A DNA stretch of 64,000 nucleotides, taken from positions 23,053 to 87,052 of the forward strand of contig JABDIN010000078.1 in assembly GCA_013003715.1 (NCBI GenBank), read 5' to 3'. The position numbers and the translations under genes are program-made. Below are positions 46,822-55,912 of the stretch, one piece after another (position 1 is the stretch's first letter; every line of letters starts with the position of its first letter). The notes under the pieces were generated by a model that ran no database searches, was not told where the DNA came from, and saw only the letters and a list, made by a program, of their open reading frames with translations. Source of the stretch: Desulfobacteraceae bacterium. GTDB lineage: Bacteria; Desulfobacterota; Desulfobacteria; Desulfobacterales; Desulfosarcinaceae.

Positions 46822-46878
46822 CATATATCTCCTTTCCGTCTGCTGCTTAAAGCGTATTACCGCCACCTGTTCCTGCCC

Positions 46879-48003
46879 TTACTTTATGATCAATCGGGTC
46901 ATCATTTCGGGATCGGAAATGAAAGTCTCAAAGGATACGGGAAGAAACTGCATTCTATCCGACAGGGCATGGTATTGATGGCGTATGGTATCGGATTGCT
47001 TTGGATTTACCACCACCAACTCGGTGGCGGGCATCAGGTTTTTTCTGAATAATGCCTTTATGTGGACATCGGCATCAGATAACGAATACCCGATAAATAT
47101 GATTTTTCGGGCTGCCCGCAGTTCCCTGGCGGCTTCACCAAATAAATGGGCGAGCACCGGATTATTCAGGGACTTCATATAAGAAGGCGGCATGATCAGG
47201 GTTTGAAATTCCGTGCGGTCCAGGGGACAGACATAGTCATATTCCCTATTGTCGGGAATGGTGTACCCCACAAACATACCCCGATTTAGATCGATGGTGC
47301 GGTCCCATGTGGTCAACAGGGTTTGATTGCAGCAATTGCAGTACTTCCAGTTCAAGGAACCGTGAAGTTTAAGGACATTGAAAGATGCCGGTGGTTCATC
47401 GCCGGTCACCTGCACCGGCTCCTTCGGATTCACCCAAAAATTGTATTCCGTGAGCCCCGGACATCGCTCGTAGTTCATCAAATGCATGCAATAATCGATG
47501 TAGCCGACGGTTCGAAACAATGGATCAAACGCCTGTTCCAGGAGGGTGTCGTAATTGAGGGTGATAATGGAGACATTCCGATTGGAGGCGGCGATAGTCT
47601 TCCAGAACCGGTGATATGTGGGACTGTGTTGATCGGTCTTTAGGTTAACGATATAGTGAATGATCTTTATCAGATTTTCTTTGATCTGGAGGAGGCGGCT
47701 AAGGCTATACCCGGCGTTAAGGCTTTCATTCTGGAGGATAAAATAATCAAGAAAACCGAACACCGCCTCGAGTTTGGGATACTCTCGTTTACGGGTGTCG
47801 ATGTAGAAATTATCGGTTAAAAACTGCTGCAGCTCCTGTCCGATGCGGGACTGGTTGATATTGCCGTTCCCGGTGTCGAAAAGGACCGGTAGAATATCTT
47901 TTTGCAGGGGTACGCCATCGGGATGCGAGGCACCGGCCCCCAAAACAAACAGAATATCACGCTCGGGGGGATGTCTGAGATAAACTTCGCGGTGTTGTTT
48001 CAT
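46879..48003 (-). CDS. SIR2-like domain protein
   Basis: A 374-residue cytoplasmic protein of the SIR2-like (SIR2_2) class. NAD-binding motifs are intact: GAGAS at 22-26, TLNYD at 148-152, LHGSLNW with the catalytic-type His214, and GYSLSDADVHIK near 305-316. Four Cys (CNCC at 222-225 and a Cys at 259) may bind zinc. True sirtuins deacylate proteins; the SIR2_2 type often works as an NADase in phage defence. It lies six bases after the preceding zinc-ribbon membrane gene, so the two are cotranscribed. No ribosome site of its own is clear, which fits coupling. Confidence 0.85.
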   Translation of the reverse strand: MKQHREVYLRHPPERDILFVLGAGASHPDGVPLQKDILPVLFDTGNGNINQSRIGQELQQFLTDNFYIDTRKREYPKLEAVFGFLDYFILQNESLNAGYSLSRLLQIKENLIKIIHYIVNLKTDQHSPTYHRFWKTIAASNRNVSIITLNYDTLLEQAFDPLFRTVGYIDYCMHLMNYERCPGLTEYNFWVNPKEPVQVTGDEPPASFNVLKLHGSLNWKYCNCCNQTLLTTWDRTIDLNRGMFVGYTIPDNREYDYVCPLDRTEFQTLIMPPSYMKSLNNPVLAHLFGEAARELRAARKIIFIGYSLSDADVHIKALFRKNLMPATELVVVNPKQSDTIRHQYHALSDRMQFLPVSFETFISDPEMMTRLIIK

Positions 48004-48009
48004 ACGGTT

Positions 48010-48771
48010 TTAAAACGCCGATACAAGCCCGAACGGCCCCTCAATACGAATTGAAGACCGCCGGTTTAATTTCCAGGATACAAATAAACCGATGGCGATC
48101 ATCACCAACCCCGGTATGTTGTCCATTCCCTGCTTCAGCGGTAACAACAGGGCGGCGGGTAACTGGCGCATATGATCCGACAGGAATGAAATATCCATGG
48201 ACAATCTGACGCGTGCGGCGTAATCAGCCCCGGTGGGATTGACCGGTGTAAGTGCTCCGATCGGCAGCCCATCGTCCATGGCGGAATTGACAGGACCACT
48301 TTGAGATATTGCCGCCCGTCCATAGGGAGCCGCCGTGGTTTCGATGTCAGGCAGATATGTCATGCCGATGGCACCATAGGTAATCAGTACGGCGATGGTC
48401 TGAATGCACCACCCCCCTTGCCGACGGGCACCCAGGCGGACAAATGCGCCCACCAGAAATCCGATGAGCAAACCCACCAGTATAAACTTGTATCCGGTGA
48501 ACAATACCAGGCCGTAAAAAAATGCAACACCGATCAACGCTGCCAGCCCCCCCAGCCCCGCGGCGCCAAGGCATCGGCGAAGGAGAAACCGTTCCCGCCG
48601 GGCCCTCTCAATCTCCCATTTGCATGGGGAACAGATGGTACTGCCGGCGGCGATAAAAAATGTTTTCTGCACGGGCAGATGACAATTGTCGCAAACGAAA
48701 GTTTGCCCGTATGGTGCACATTCGGTATTCGGCGCGCGATTCAAATCGAGATGGGTGGCCTTTGTCTTCAC
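48010..48771 (-). CDS. Zinc-ribbon membrane protein
   Basis: A 253-residue protein: an N-terminal zinc ribbon (CDNCHLPVQ ... CSPC), then three to four membrane helices (about 67-90, 95-115, 125-145 and 223-240) with a loop of about 65 residues before the last. Such zinc-ribbon plus membrane proteins are common in deltaproteobacteria and of unknown function. GTG 48771 is chosen because GAGGAG lies seven bases upstream; the frame opens at 48849. It precedes the SIR2-like gene in one operon. Confidence 0.72.
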   Translation of the reverse strand: MKTKATHLDLNRAPNTECAPYGQTFVCDNCHLPVQKTFFIAAGSTICSPCKWEIERARRERFLLRRCLGAAGLGGLAALIGVAFFYGLVLFTGYKFILVGLLIGFLVGAFVRLGARRQGGWCIQTIAVLITYGAIGMTYLPDIETTAAPYGRAAISQSGPVNSAMDDGLPIGALTPVNPTGADYAARVRLSMDISFLSDHMRQLPAALLLPLKQGMDNIPGLVMIAIGLFVSWKLNRRSSIRIEGPFGLVSAF

Positions 48772-49025
48772 TCGCCGTCTCCTCGTTGAATATATCCATG
48801 TTTCGAATACGACAATAGGGTAGTATCGAGATGCGCAGCGCCTTTTCATCGATAGGTTTTCAGTCTGAACTTACTAACCAGAATTCCTGAATCAGGTCAA
48901 GTTAATAACATTTTAATAACTATTCCGCATTCATTTATTAACTTGGATTCTGCAACCAGCGGAAGCAGTGGTCAGGATTCTTCCGATCATCCGGTCCCAT
49001 GGGCCCCTGATGCCGGACGTGGCTA

Positions 49026-49247
49026 TCAGCCGATGGGAGACGGTTTGCACAGATGTTCGGATTCCATGGCCACACGGCCACAACCATCACAAACATATTT
49101 CATGGCAGACAATTTACTCGAACACATGTGAACGGCACCCGTATCCGGGGTGCCACAGAACCGGCATTTGCTTTTGTCCGAGCAGGGATTGCACAGATGT
49201 CCGGGTTCATTGGCCACCGCACCGCATTTTTTACATGTATATGTCAT
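49026..49247 (-). CDS. Small zinc-ribbon protein
   Basis: A 73-residue protein with three zinc-binding groups: CKKCGAVANEPGHLC, CRFCGTPDTGAVHMC and CDGCGRVAMESEHLC. All three share C-x2-C-x8-10-H-x-C spacing, so it is a triplicated mini-ribbon. AGGAGG precedes the ATG closely. No neighbour gives a clue to its role. Confidence 0.8.
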   Translation of the reverse strand: MTYTCKKCGAVANEPGHLCNPCSDKSKCRFCGTPDTGAVHMCSSKLSAMKYVCDGCGRVAMESEHLCKPSPIG

Positions 49248-49614
49248 TTGTATCCTCCTGATCTATATCGTGTATCGTGATGGATTCCCATGATACCAAC
49301 CGCCATCACCGAAACAGGATTGCGAATGATCGTTAACCGCATGTATGCTGTTGACCACAACTTAAATAAATATTGGAATCCAAAAGGATGGCGTCAACCC
49401 TTTGGCGTCAATACCAATGACTTTTACAGATTTCTGACCGTTTATTGAACCCCATTTGCCGAACCCTGTTCCCGATTCATTTGTAACTCATGGCGCACTA
49501 TTGGTTCTATATCTCAACATGCAATTCGAGGTTTACCATCACGGACTGATATTGATGATGAAGCGGCTGGATGTAATTAAAGGCATCCAGGCATCACATT
49601 CAGGGGAGGGAATT
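49248..49614. other. Gap without a recognisable feature
   Basis: No gene, RNA or repeat seen. The rightward frame that opens at 49456 belongs to the gene beginning at ATG 49615; its upstream part reads as non-protein. Confidence 0.5.
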
Positions 49615-49899
49615 ATGAAAGAATTTGATATTCCAGAATTTATTCCTGAACAAATGCTGGATAATTTTGATGGCTTTGAGGATTTTCTGATTTTCAGCCA
49701 GGCCCTTTTCGATCTGACTGCCGATGAGTACGCCGCATTATACAATGTCATGATAAAGCTACAAAGCGTCGGCGAGGATGCAAAAACCACATTACAGGAT
49801 TGCAAGCTCGATATGGGTGAGAATGGGTGTTTGGAAATGATCAAAATATTGATTAAAATCGAAGAAATGGATCTGTCGGAATTAAAAGTTGTCGCCTGA
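49615..49899 (+). CDS. Small acidic protein
   Basis: A 94-residue acidic helical protein (MKEFDIPEFIPEQMLDNF) of unknown function. GGGGAGGG stands seven bases before the ATG, which decides this start over the in-frame one at 49456. No motif recognised. Confidence 0.68.
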   Translation: MKEFDIPEFIPEQMLDNFDGFEDFLIFSQALFDLTADEYAALYNVMIKLQSVGEDAKTTLQDCKLDMGENGCLEMIKILIKIEEMDLSELKVVA

Positions 49900-50208
49900 C
49901 CGCACGCTGAAAAAAGGATGAACTCCTGTTCCGGGATTCCGTCCCCGCCGGTGGATACGATCAGGCACCTTCTGTTCCCCTGTAAAAGTCACATCCTTCC
50001 CTAAACCATCCGCCATGGCGGTTTTTCGCCATAGAATCCCTAACCAATTAATTTAATAGGTGCTTTCCATATTGCAATCCTGCGCTGGAAAGCGTATTGT
50101 GAGACACGAACGATGCGGGAGCAGCAGTTACATGGCGCATGACCGGATTGAACCGGCCGAAACCACAATAGAACCTCACCACGGGCAGGCTTTCCAAACT
50201 GGGATTAA
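49900..50208. other. Gap with a short GC palindrome
   Basis: No gene was found. CCGCCATGGCGG at about 50020-50031 is followed by TTTTT and could act as a weak terminator for the preceding small gene; its stem is only four pairs around a CATG loop. Confidence 0.35.
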
Positions 50209-51492
50209 ATGGAACGGAACAACCTTTCTGAAACGTCTTCAACATCAGAAAATCCTCCCGTGAAGGAGGGATCGAGACGGCTTTATTTCATTAAAGCATT
50301 GTGCTGTTCGGGTTGTAGTGCCGCAACCGGGATCATCAGCAGTTTTTTGATACTGCTGTATCTCAATCCCCACCCGAACAGCTATGATATCACATTGCCT
50401 GCATCCGGACTCATCATGGCTGCCGCAGGTGGGTTGGTCGTGGGCTTTTCCACCGCCTATTTTTTATCCAGGTGGTTGACCGCGCCAATGCTGAGCCTGT
50501 TGACGCAGGTGCTTTCGGTGCAACAGGGAAAAGCCTATGAAACCATCGACATCGACCAAAATGACGAGATCGGTCAGCTGGCGAAAGCTTTTAATCAGCT
50601 AAATCTGGACCTGGAAGATTCCTATCGTCAGGTGGCCAATAAAAGCCGTGAACTGATGCAAACCGCCCGGCAGTCCGGGATGGCCGAAGTCACCGTCGGG
50701 GTGCTGCACAACGTCGGAAACGTACTTAACAGTTTGGGCGTAACGACGGCTGCATTGCGCAAAAAAACAAAAAAATCACGTATCTCCGCCATAAAGCAAA
50801 TTTCCGAGTTGCTTGATGAGCAGGCAGGCAGGCTTGATGATTTTTTTAACCGGGATGAAAGGGGGCGCCAACTTCCCGGATATTTCCGAATGCTTGCGGC
50901 ACATCTGGAACAAGAACGCAGTAGTTACCTGGCGGACCTGGATGAATTGGAACGCCACCTTAACCACACCAGTGATATTGTCAATCTTCATCAGGCCTAT
51001 AGTCGATCCATCGGTCTCACTGAATCGGTATTTATCGGTGATATCATCAACGATGCGCTGAACCTGAACAAAAATTCGCTGAACCGGCACCGTATTCATG
51101 TGGATAAATTCATTGAAGACCTGCCGACATGCTTATTGGACCGCCATAAGGTCATGCAAATCGTTTCCAATCTTATCAGCAATGCCAAAGACGCATTGGT
51201 GGCCAGTGATAAATCCGATCGTATCATCACCATAAGCATCAATCGGCCCCACCCCGAATATCTTCGTATTGAAGTGCAAGATAATGGTATGGGTATCACC
51301 CGGAAGAATCTCCGCCGGATTTTCAGCTACGGTTTTACCACCAGGAAAGAAGGACATGGATACGGATTACACAGCGGTGCCCTAGCTGCACAGGAGATGC
51401 ATGGCACCCTGCAGGCCGGCAGCGACGGTCCCGGCAGCGGTGCCACGTTTACATTGGAACTGCCTTTCCGAAAAAAGGAGAACGACGCATGA
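50209..51492 (+). CDS. Membrane sensor histidine kinase
   Basis: A 427-residue kinase with two membrane helices (about 27-48 and 60-85), a HAMP domain (about 88-140) and a kinase core. The H-box is the unusual HNVGNVLNSLGV form (His near 166). The ATPase domain has the N-box NLISNAKDAL near 325, DNGMGI near 360 and GYGLHSG near 385. It senses an unknown signal with a very short periplasmic part. Its last four bases overlap the start of the hybrid-kinase gene, so the two are co-translated. Confidence 0.88.
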   Translation: MERNNLSETSSTSENPPVKEGSRRLYFIKALCCSGCSAATGIISSFLILLYLNPHPNSYDITLPASGLIMAAAGGLVVGFSTAYFLSRWLTAPMLSLLTQVLSVQQGKAYETIDIDQNDEIGQLAKAFNQLNLDLEDSYRQVANKSRELMQTARQSGMAEVTVGVLHNVGNVLNSLGVTTAALRKKTKKSRISAIKQISELLDEQAGRLDDFFNRDERGRQLPGYFRMLAAHLEQERSSYLADLDELERHLNHTSDIVNLHQAYSRSIGLTESVFIGDIINDALNLNKNSLNRHRIHVDKFIEDLPTCLLDRHKVMQIVSNLISNAKDALVASDKSDRIITISINRPHPEYLRIEVQDNGMGITRKNLRRIFSYGFTTRKEGHGYGLHSGALAAQEMHGTLQAGSDGPGSGATFTLELPFRKKENDA

Positions 51493-53627
51493 GTTTTCAG
51501 GAAAACCTGACCCGACACATATTGGTTGTTGATGACAATCCCGATATTCATAAGGATTTCCAACGAATTTTTTCCGACGAATCAAAAACCTCGGAAATTG
51601 ATGCGATGGAGGCCAAAGTCTTTGGAACGGCCGTCGAAAAACCACCACAGGGTATGAATTATGCGATGGAGTTCGCCCTTCAAGGGAAGGAAGCGGCTGA
51701 AAAAGCCCTTCAGGCGGCCACAAGCGGTCGCCCCTTCCAGCTCGCGTTTATCGACATGCGCATGCCCCCGGGATGGGACGGACTGGAAACCATCGAACAG
51801 ATCTGGATGATCGACCCGGATATGCAAATGGTCATTTGCACCGCTTACTCGGACTACTCCTGGGAAGAGATCACGGAGCGACTGGGCAGAACCGACAACC
51901 TCCTGATCCTGAAAAAACCCTTCGACACGGCCGAAGTGTCGCAAATGGCCAGCTCGCTCACGGAAAAATGGATATTACGCCGAAAAGCCGCCATCAAGGC
52001 CGACGAGCTACAACGGCTGGTTGACGTGCGAACCGAAGAGATAGCGAGAACCAACGAGATGCTGAGAAGAGAAATCGCGGTGCGACACCATGCTGAAACC
52101 TCTCTACGGCGCACAAGGTTTTCATTGGACCGGGCACTGGATGCGATTTTCTGGCTGGATCCCGAAGGCCGGTTTGTGGATGTAAACGAAACCGCCTGCA
52201 AAATCCTGGGATATCCTCGAAAAGTTTTGTTTACATTGCGTATCGGCGCCGTAAACGCTGAAATGGAGGCCGCCCAATGGTTCGGGCACTGGCGGCGGGT
52301 GAAAAAGAAAGGCGCCGTGGTCGAGGAAGCTGTTTACCGTACCAAAGATGGTGATTTTTTCCCCGCCGAGGTGGTCTCGAATTTTATCGAATTCGGTGTC
52401 AGAGAATACAATTGTGTCTTTGTACGGGACATCACCAGACGAAAAAAAGCTGAAACCCAAAATCGCAAGATGGAAGAAAAGATACAAGAAAGTCGAAAAT
52501 ATGAAAGCCTGGGTATCATGGCAGCCGGTATTGCACATAATTTCAATAACATGCTGATGGCCATCATCGGCAACACGGAATTGCTCCAGAATGAATTGGG
52601 CCCGGGATCGGAAGCTGAACAACACATGAGCAAAATCCAGGCATCGGCCGAACGTGCTTCTGATTTGAGCAAAAAGATGCTGGCTTATTCGGGGCACGGC
52701 CATATCTGGCCTAAACGAATCGCTCTGCCCGAACTGATTCTGGATATAAAATCGATTCTCGAATCCATGACCAATATCGAAACTTCAATCGAATACCGGT
52801 TTGAAGGCGATCTGCCGGACGTATCGGGTGACTCCACCCAGCTCAAGCAAGCGATTCTGAACATCGTATCCAATGCCGTGGAAGCGATCGGGGATGGCCA
52901 TGGTTCGATCTCCCTCGTGGCCGGCACAACAACTTGCGACACCATTGTCACCGAGGCTTTTAAAACCGCTGAAAATGAACCCGAAAATTGCGTTTATCTG
53001 GACGTCACGGATTCAGGATGCGGTATGGACGAGGAAACCGTTAGGAAAGCGTTTGATCCGTTTTTCTCCACAAAATTCTTTGGTCGCGGCTTAGGACTCG
53101 CGGCCACTAGCGGCATCATTCGCCAGCACAGGGGAAATCTCACCGTCAATTCCAGCCCGGACGATGGCGCCGTGTTTCGTATTCTGTTGCCTGCATTGTC
53201 AGCGGAGGACAACCCGGAGGAATTCATTAAAGCCGCGGGTGACGGTGAAATATTTGAAAAATCCATGATTCTGGTGGTCGATGATGAGGAGGACGTGAGA
53301 CTGGTGGCCGAAGAGATGCTCGAAAAAGCCGGATTTCAGGCATTATCGGCCAGTGACGGTCTCGAAGCGCTAAAAATTTTCCGGGATTGCTACGACAAGG
53401 TCGGTTGTGTCATCCTCGATATGATCATGCCCGATATGGTGGGCAACGAGACCCTGCTCGAACTACGAAAAATAAAAAGTGACGTACCCATTATAATTTC
53501 CACCCGCTACAGCGAGCAGGAAGTGCGGGAGATGATCGGCAACGTGAAAATAGCCGGAATACTTTTCAAGCCTTTTGAGTTTGCGGGATTGGTGGAAAAG
53601 GTAAGACTGGTCTTGACCGGGGTGTGA
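51489..53627 (+). CDS. Hybrid histidine kinase: REC-PAS-HisKA-HATPase-REC
   Basis: A 712-residue cytoplasmic kinase. An N-terminal receiver (about 10-155: VVDDNPD, FIDMRMP, LKKPF) is followed by a PAS domain (about 205-315), a HisKA domain with AGIAHNFNNMLM (His near 353), an ATPase domain (about 450-565: NIVSNAVEAI, DSGCGM, GLGLAATSG) and a C-terminal receiver (about 592-712: VVDDEED, VILDMIMP, FKPFEF). It overlaps the upstream kinase gene by four bases. The first kinase may phosphorylate its N-terminal receiver, giving a phosphorelay. No DNA-binding output is present. Confidence 0.92.
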   Translation: MSFQENLTRHILVVDDNPDIHKDFQRIFSDESKTSEIDAMEAKVFGTAVEKPPQGMNYAMEFALQGKEAAEKALQAATSGRPFQLAFIDMRMPPGWDGLETIEQIWMIDPDMQMVICTAYSDYSWEEITERLGRTDNLLILKKPFDTAEVSQMASSLTEKWILRRKAAIKADELQRLVDVRTEEIARTNEMLRREIAVRHHAETSLRRTRFSLDRALDAIFWLDPEGRFVDVNETACKILGYPRKVLFTLRIGAVNAEMEAAQWFGHWRRVKKKGAVVEEAVYRTKDGDFFPAEVVSNFIEFGVREYNCVFVRDITRRKKAETQNRKMEEKIQESRKYESLGIMAAGIAHNFNNMLMAIIGNTELLQNELGPGSEAEQHMSKIQASAERASDLSKKMLAYSGHGHIWPKRIALPELILDIKSILESMTNIETSIEYRFEGDLPDVSGDSTQLKQAILNIVSNAVEAIGDGHGSISLVAGTTTCDTIVTEAFKTAENEPENCVYLDVTDSGCGMDEETVRKAFDPFFSTKFFGRGLGLAATSGIIRQHRGNLTVNSSPDDGAVFRILLPALSAEDNPEEFIKAAGDGEIFEKSMILVVDDEEDVRLVAEEMLEKAGFQALSASDGLEALKIFRDCYDKVGCVILDMIMPDMVGNETLLELRKIKSDVPIIISTRYSEQEVREMIGNVKIAGILFKPFEFAGLVEKVRLVLTGV

Positions 53628-53674
53628 TCCGTCATTAGCTTGGCCTATTCATTGATCGAACTTGTTTCATCGAA

Positions 53675-54358
53675 ATGACGGATCAACACATGAGAAATAA
53701 ACCGAACCAAATGAGCGTAGCGGTGATTGTTTTCCTGGCGTTGGCCCTGGCACTGATGTCGGCATCTTGCGGCATTCATGGCGCCGGAAAGATGGCGTCG
53801 GGATCGGATAACAGCCCGGGCGTGTTGCGGATCCAACCTGATCCCGAACAGCTGAAACCAGGTCTGGCAGTCGTATACTTCAGACGGCTGAATATCCGTC
53901 ACGTCAATCAAATGCCCACCGGAAAATCGGTTCTGAAATTAGGCAGGCCCGGCAACCCCATCACCTATCTTGATCACAGCTTTGGGACAGACAATGTATT
54001 CGACAGCCGCAGCAATACGAAAATCGGCGTACAAATGACCGGCTGGATACACCTGGCCAAGACCGGCAACTACCAGTTCAAGGCTATATCCAATGACGGT
54101 GTACAAATTTCCGTTGCCGGCCAGGTGGTGGCCGATGATCCGGATGTGCATTCGGAGAGGATGTCCAGGCCTACGGAATTTATGAATACAGCCACGGGCT
54201 GGTACACATTCTTTGGCCAGTATTTTCAACGAAAAGGCACTGCAATGCTTCGATTTTTATGGCAGCCGCCGGGATCGGACGCATTTGAGCCGGTACCTGA
54301 AAGTGCATACGCGCATACCCCGGATCAGAATCCATTTTACAACCCGATTCAAAACTGA
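53675..54358 (+). CDS. PA14-like exported protein
   Basis: A 227-residue exported, probably lipid-anchored protein with signal peptide (hydrophobic about 13-30, Cys32 in a loose lipobox). Residues about 60-205 form a PA14-like fold (WIHLAKTGNYQFKAISNDGVQISVAGQVV), which binds carbohydrate. The C-terminus is rich in Pro/Asn. It lies 48 bases after the hybrid kinase and may belong to the same transcript. Starts at 53675, 53690 or 53711 are possible; none has a good ribosome site. Confidence 0.75.
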   Translation: MTDQHMRNKPNQMSVAVIVFLALALALMSASCGIHGAGKMASGSDNSPGVLRIQPDPEQLKPGLAVVYFRRLNIRHVNQMPTGKSVLKLGRPGNPITYLDHSFGTDNVFDSRSNTKIGVQMTGWIHLAKTGNYQFKAISNDGVQISVAGQVVADDPDVHSERMSRPTEFMNTATGWYTFFGQYFQRKGTAMLRFLWQPPGSDAFEPVPESAYAHTPDQNPFYNPIQN

Positions 54359-54360
54359 TC

Positions 54361-54390
54361 TTGACATGCAATATCCGAATAGGGCATAGG
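54361..54390 (+). promoter_or_regulatory. Candidate promoter of the attenuator-DAHP synthase unit
   Basis: TTGACA (54361-54366) is perfect, but the -10 at 18 bases (CATAGG, 54385-54390) is poor. Its position, about 90 bases before the leader peptide, is right for an attenuated operon. Confidence 0.35.
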
Positions 54391-54481
54391 GGATAAACAT
54401 TTACGTCAGCAACTGTTCGATGTTCTTCAACCAGCCGACCGGCAGTAGCTGATTGACACCTCATTCAATATGGAGGTTACC

Positions 54482-54553
54482 GTGACGACCATCAATGGCG
54501 GATCATACTATTATTATTTATATTATGGTATTGCTCTGCCTGATGTGCGCTGA
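54482..54553 (+). CDS. Tyrosine-rich leader peptide of DAHP synthase
   Basis: A 23-residue frame, GTG start to TGA, with YYYYLYY at residues 9-15: six tyrosine codons in seven. GGAGG lies five bases before the GTG. An in-frame ATG at 54470 is possible but has no ribosome site. The peptide has no other role visible; its job is to make the ribosome pause when charged tRNA-Tyr is scarce. It stands 118 bases before the DAHP synthase gene, whose enzyme starts the pathway to tyrosine. Confidence 0.9.
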   Translation: MTTINGGSYYYYLYYGIALPDVR

Positions 54554-54606
54554 ACCTTAAAAACATTCAAAAAACAGCCGCAGGCAGACAACGCCGGCGG
54601 CTTTTT
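54536..54606 (+). promoter_or_regulatory. Transcription attenuator (tyrosine-responsive)
   Basis: Two exclusive pairings are visible. Terminator: AGCCGC and GGC (54576-54585, one A.G mismatch) with GCC and GCGGCT (54593-54602), loop 54586-54592, then TTTTT. Antiterminator: CTGCCTG at 54536-54542 is exactly complementary to CAGGCAG at 54581-54587, which removes the terminator's left arm. If the ribosome stalls on the Tyr codons (ending at 54526) the antiterminator is free to form. If it reaches the stop codon (54551) it covers 54536-54542 and the terminator forms. Confidence 0.88.
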
Positions 54607-54671
54607 CATTTTTATGACATGGCCGCCGGGGTGACACCCGACGGTCTCTGTTTTTAAAAACAGGAGAAAAA

Positions 54672-55784
54672 ATGGCCCCCCGGAAAACCTATGACATTCA
54701 TGTAAAATCTTTTGTGCCGCTGATCAGCCCGGCCGCGTTGAAAAAAGAGCTGCCCCAATCCGATTCAGCCACCCGGACGGTGATTGATGGTCGGCGACAT
54801 ATCCAGGATATCTTATCCAAAAAAGATCCCCGGTTTCTGGTGATCGCCGGGCCATGCTCCATCCATGACCATGCTGCGGCACTGGAATACGCCCGGCGAT
54901 TGAATGACCTCAGAAAAAAAGTTGAAGACACCTGTGTCGTGGTCATGCGGGTATATTTTGAAAAACCCAGGACCGATGTGGGGTGGAAGGGATTGATCAG
55001 CGATCCGCACCTCGATGGTTCCCATGAGATGACGGTGGGTCTGCGCAAAGCGAGACAGCTGTTGATTGAAATTACTGAAATGGGACTGCCCACCGCGACG
55101 GAATTGTTGGACCCCATCGTACCCCAGTATTTTGCCGGCCTGGTGTGCTGGGCGGCCATCGGTGCACGCACCACCGAATCCCAGACCCATCGTAACATGG
55201 CCAGCGGCCTGTCCATGCCGGTCGGTTTTAAAAACAATACCGACGGCGATCTGATGGTGGCCGTAAATGCCATGACCGCTGCCGCGTCGCCCCAGAGTTT
55301 CATCGGAATTGATCCCGACGGTCATACCAGCGTCGTCAACACCACCGGCAATCCCTGGACCCACTTGGTACTGAGGGGAGGTAACCGCCCCAATTACGAT
55401 TCGGTGAGCATAGCCGAGGCCTGTTCATTTTTGGCCCGGAAAAATCTGAAACAATCAATTATGGTGGATTGCTCCCACGCCAATTCCAAAAAAGACCCGC
55501 ACCGTCAACCCATTGTCTGGCAGGATGTGATCAATCAGAGATTGGACGGAAATGACAACATCACCGGTATGATGCTGGAAAGCCACTTGTTTGAGGGGCA
55601 ACAGAAAAACACCGGCGACGGTACCACTTTAAAATTCGGCGTGTCCATCACAGATGCCTGCATTGGTTGGGAAACCACAGAGGAATTGATCCTGTCCGCA
55701 CACGAGGCGCTGGGCACCTTTCGCGATAATCCGGCCAATCCCCCGGTCTCAACCAACGGGGTCATGCGGTACAGTGCCTTGTGA
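54672..55784 (+). CDS. aroG: 3-deoxy-D-arabino-heptulosonate 7-phosphate (DAHP) synthase
   Basis: A 370-residue class I-alpha DAHP synthase (AroF/G/H type), joining PEP and erythrose 4-phosphate in the first step of aromatic amino-acid synthesis. Family motifs are AGPCSIHD near 58, MRVYFEKPRT near 98-107 (PEP), GARTTESQTHR near 171 and DCSHANS near 275 (metal His). GGAG stands before the ATG. Control is predicted at transcription by the tyrosine-rich leader upstream. Which of the three E. coli isozymes it equals is uncertain; the leader suggests the tyrosine-regulated type, AroF, by analogy. Confidence 0.93.
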   Translation: MAPRKTYDIHVKSFVPLISPAALKKELPQSDSATRTVIDGRRHIQDILSKKDPRFLVIAGPCSIHDHAAALEYARRLNDLRKKVEDTCVVVMRVYFEKPRTDVGWKGLISDPHLDGSHEMTVGLRKARQLLIEITEMGLPTATELLDPIVPQYFAGLVCWAAIGARTTESQTHRNMASGLSMPVGFKNNTDGDLMVAVNAMTAAASPQSFIGIDPDGHTSVVNTTGNPWTHLVLRGGNRPNYDSVSIAEACSFLARKNLKQSIMVDCSHANSKKDPHRQPIVWQDVINQRLDGNDNITGMMLESHLFEGQQKNTGDGTTLKFGVSITDACIGWETTEELILSAHEALGTFRDNPANPPVSTNGVMRYSAL

Positions 55785-55912
55785 AGACGCCCGGGCGAAT
55801 CACCTGCAATCATGCCAATGGGAACGGATTGACGGCGGTTCCGTTCTATACTATAAATAAAATCAATGTTTTTGGCATTTTAACACCAAAACGCCGAGAG
55901 GAACCGCTTGGA

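Noticed and set aside
50020..50036. Strong terminator after the 94-residue gene
   Set aside because: The palindrome leaves only four pairs around a CATG loop before the T-run; too weak to call.
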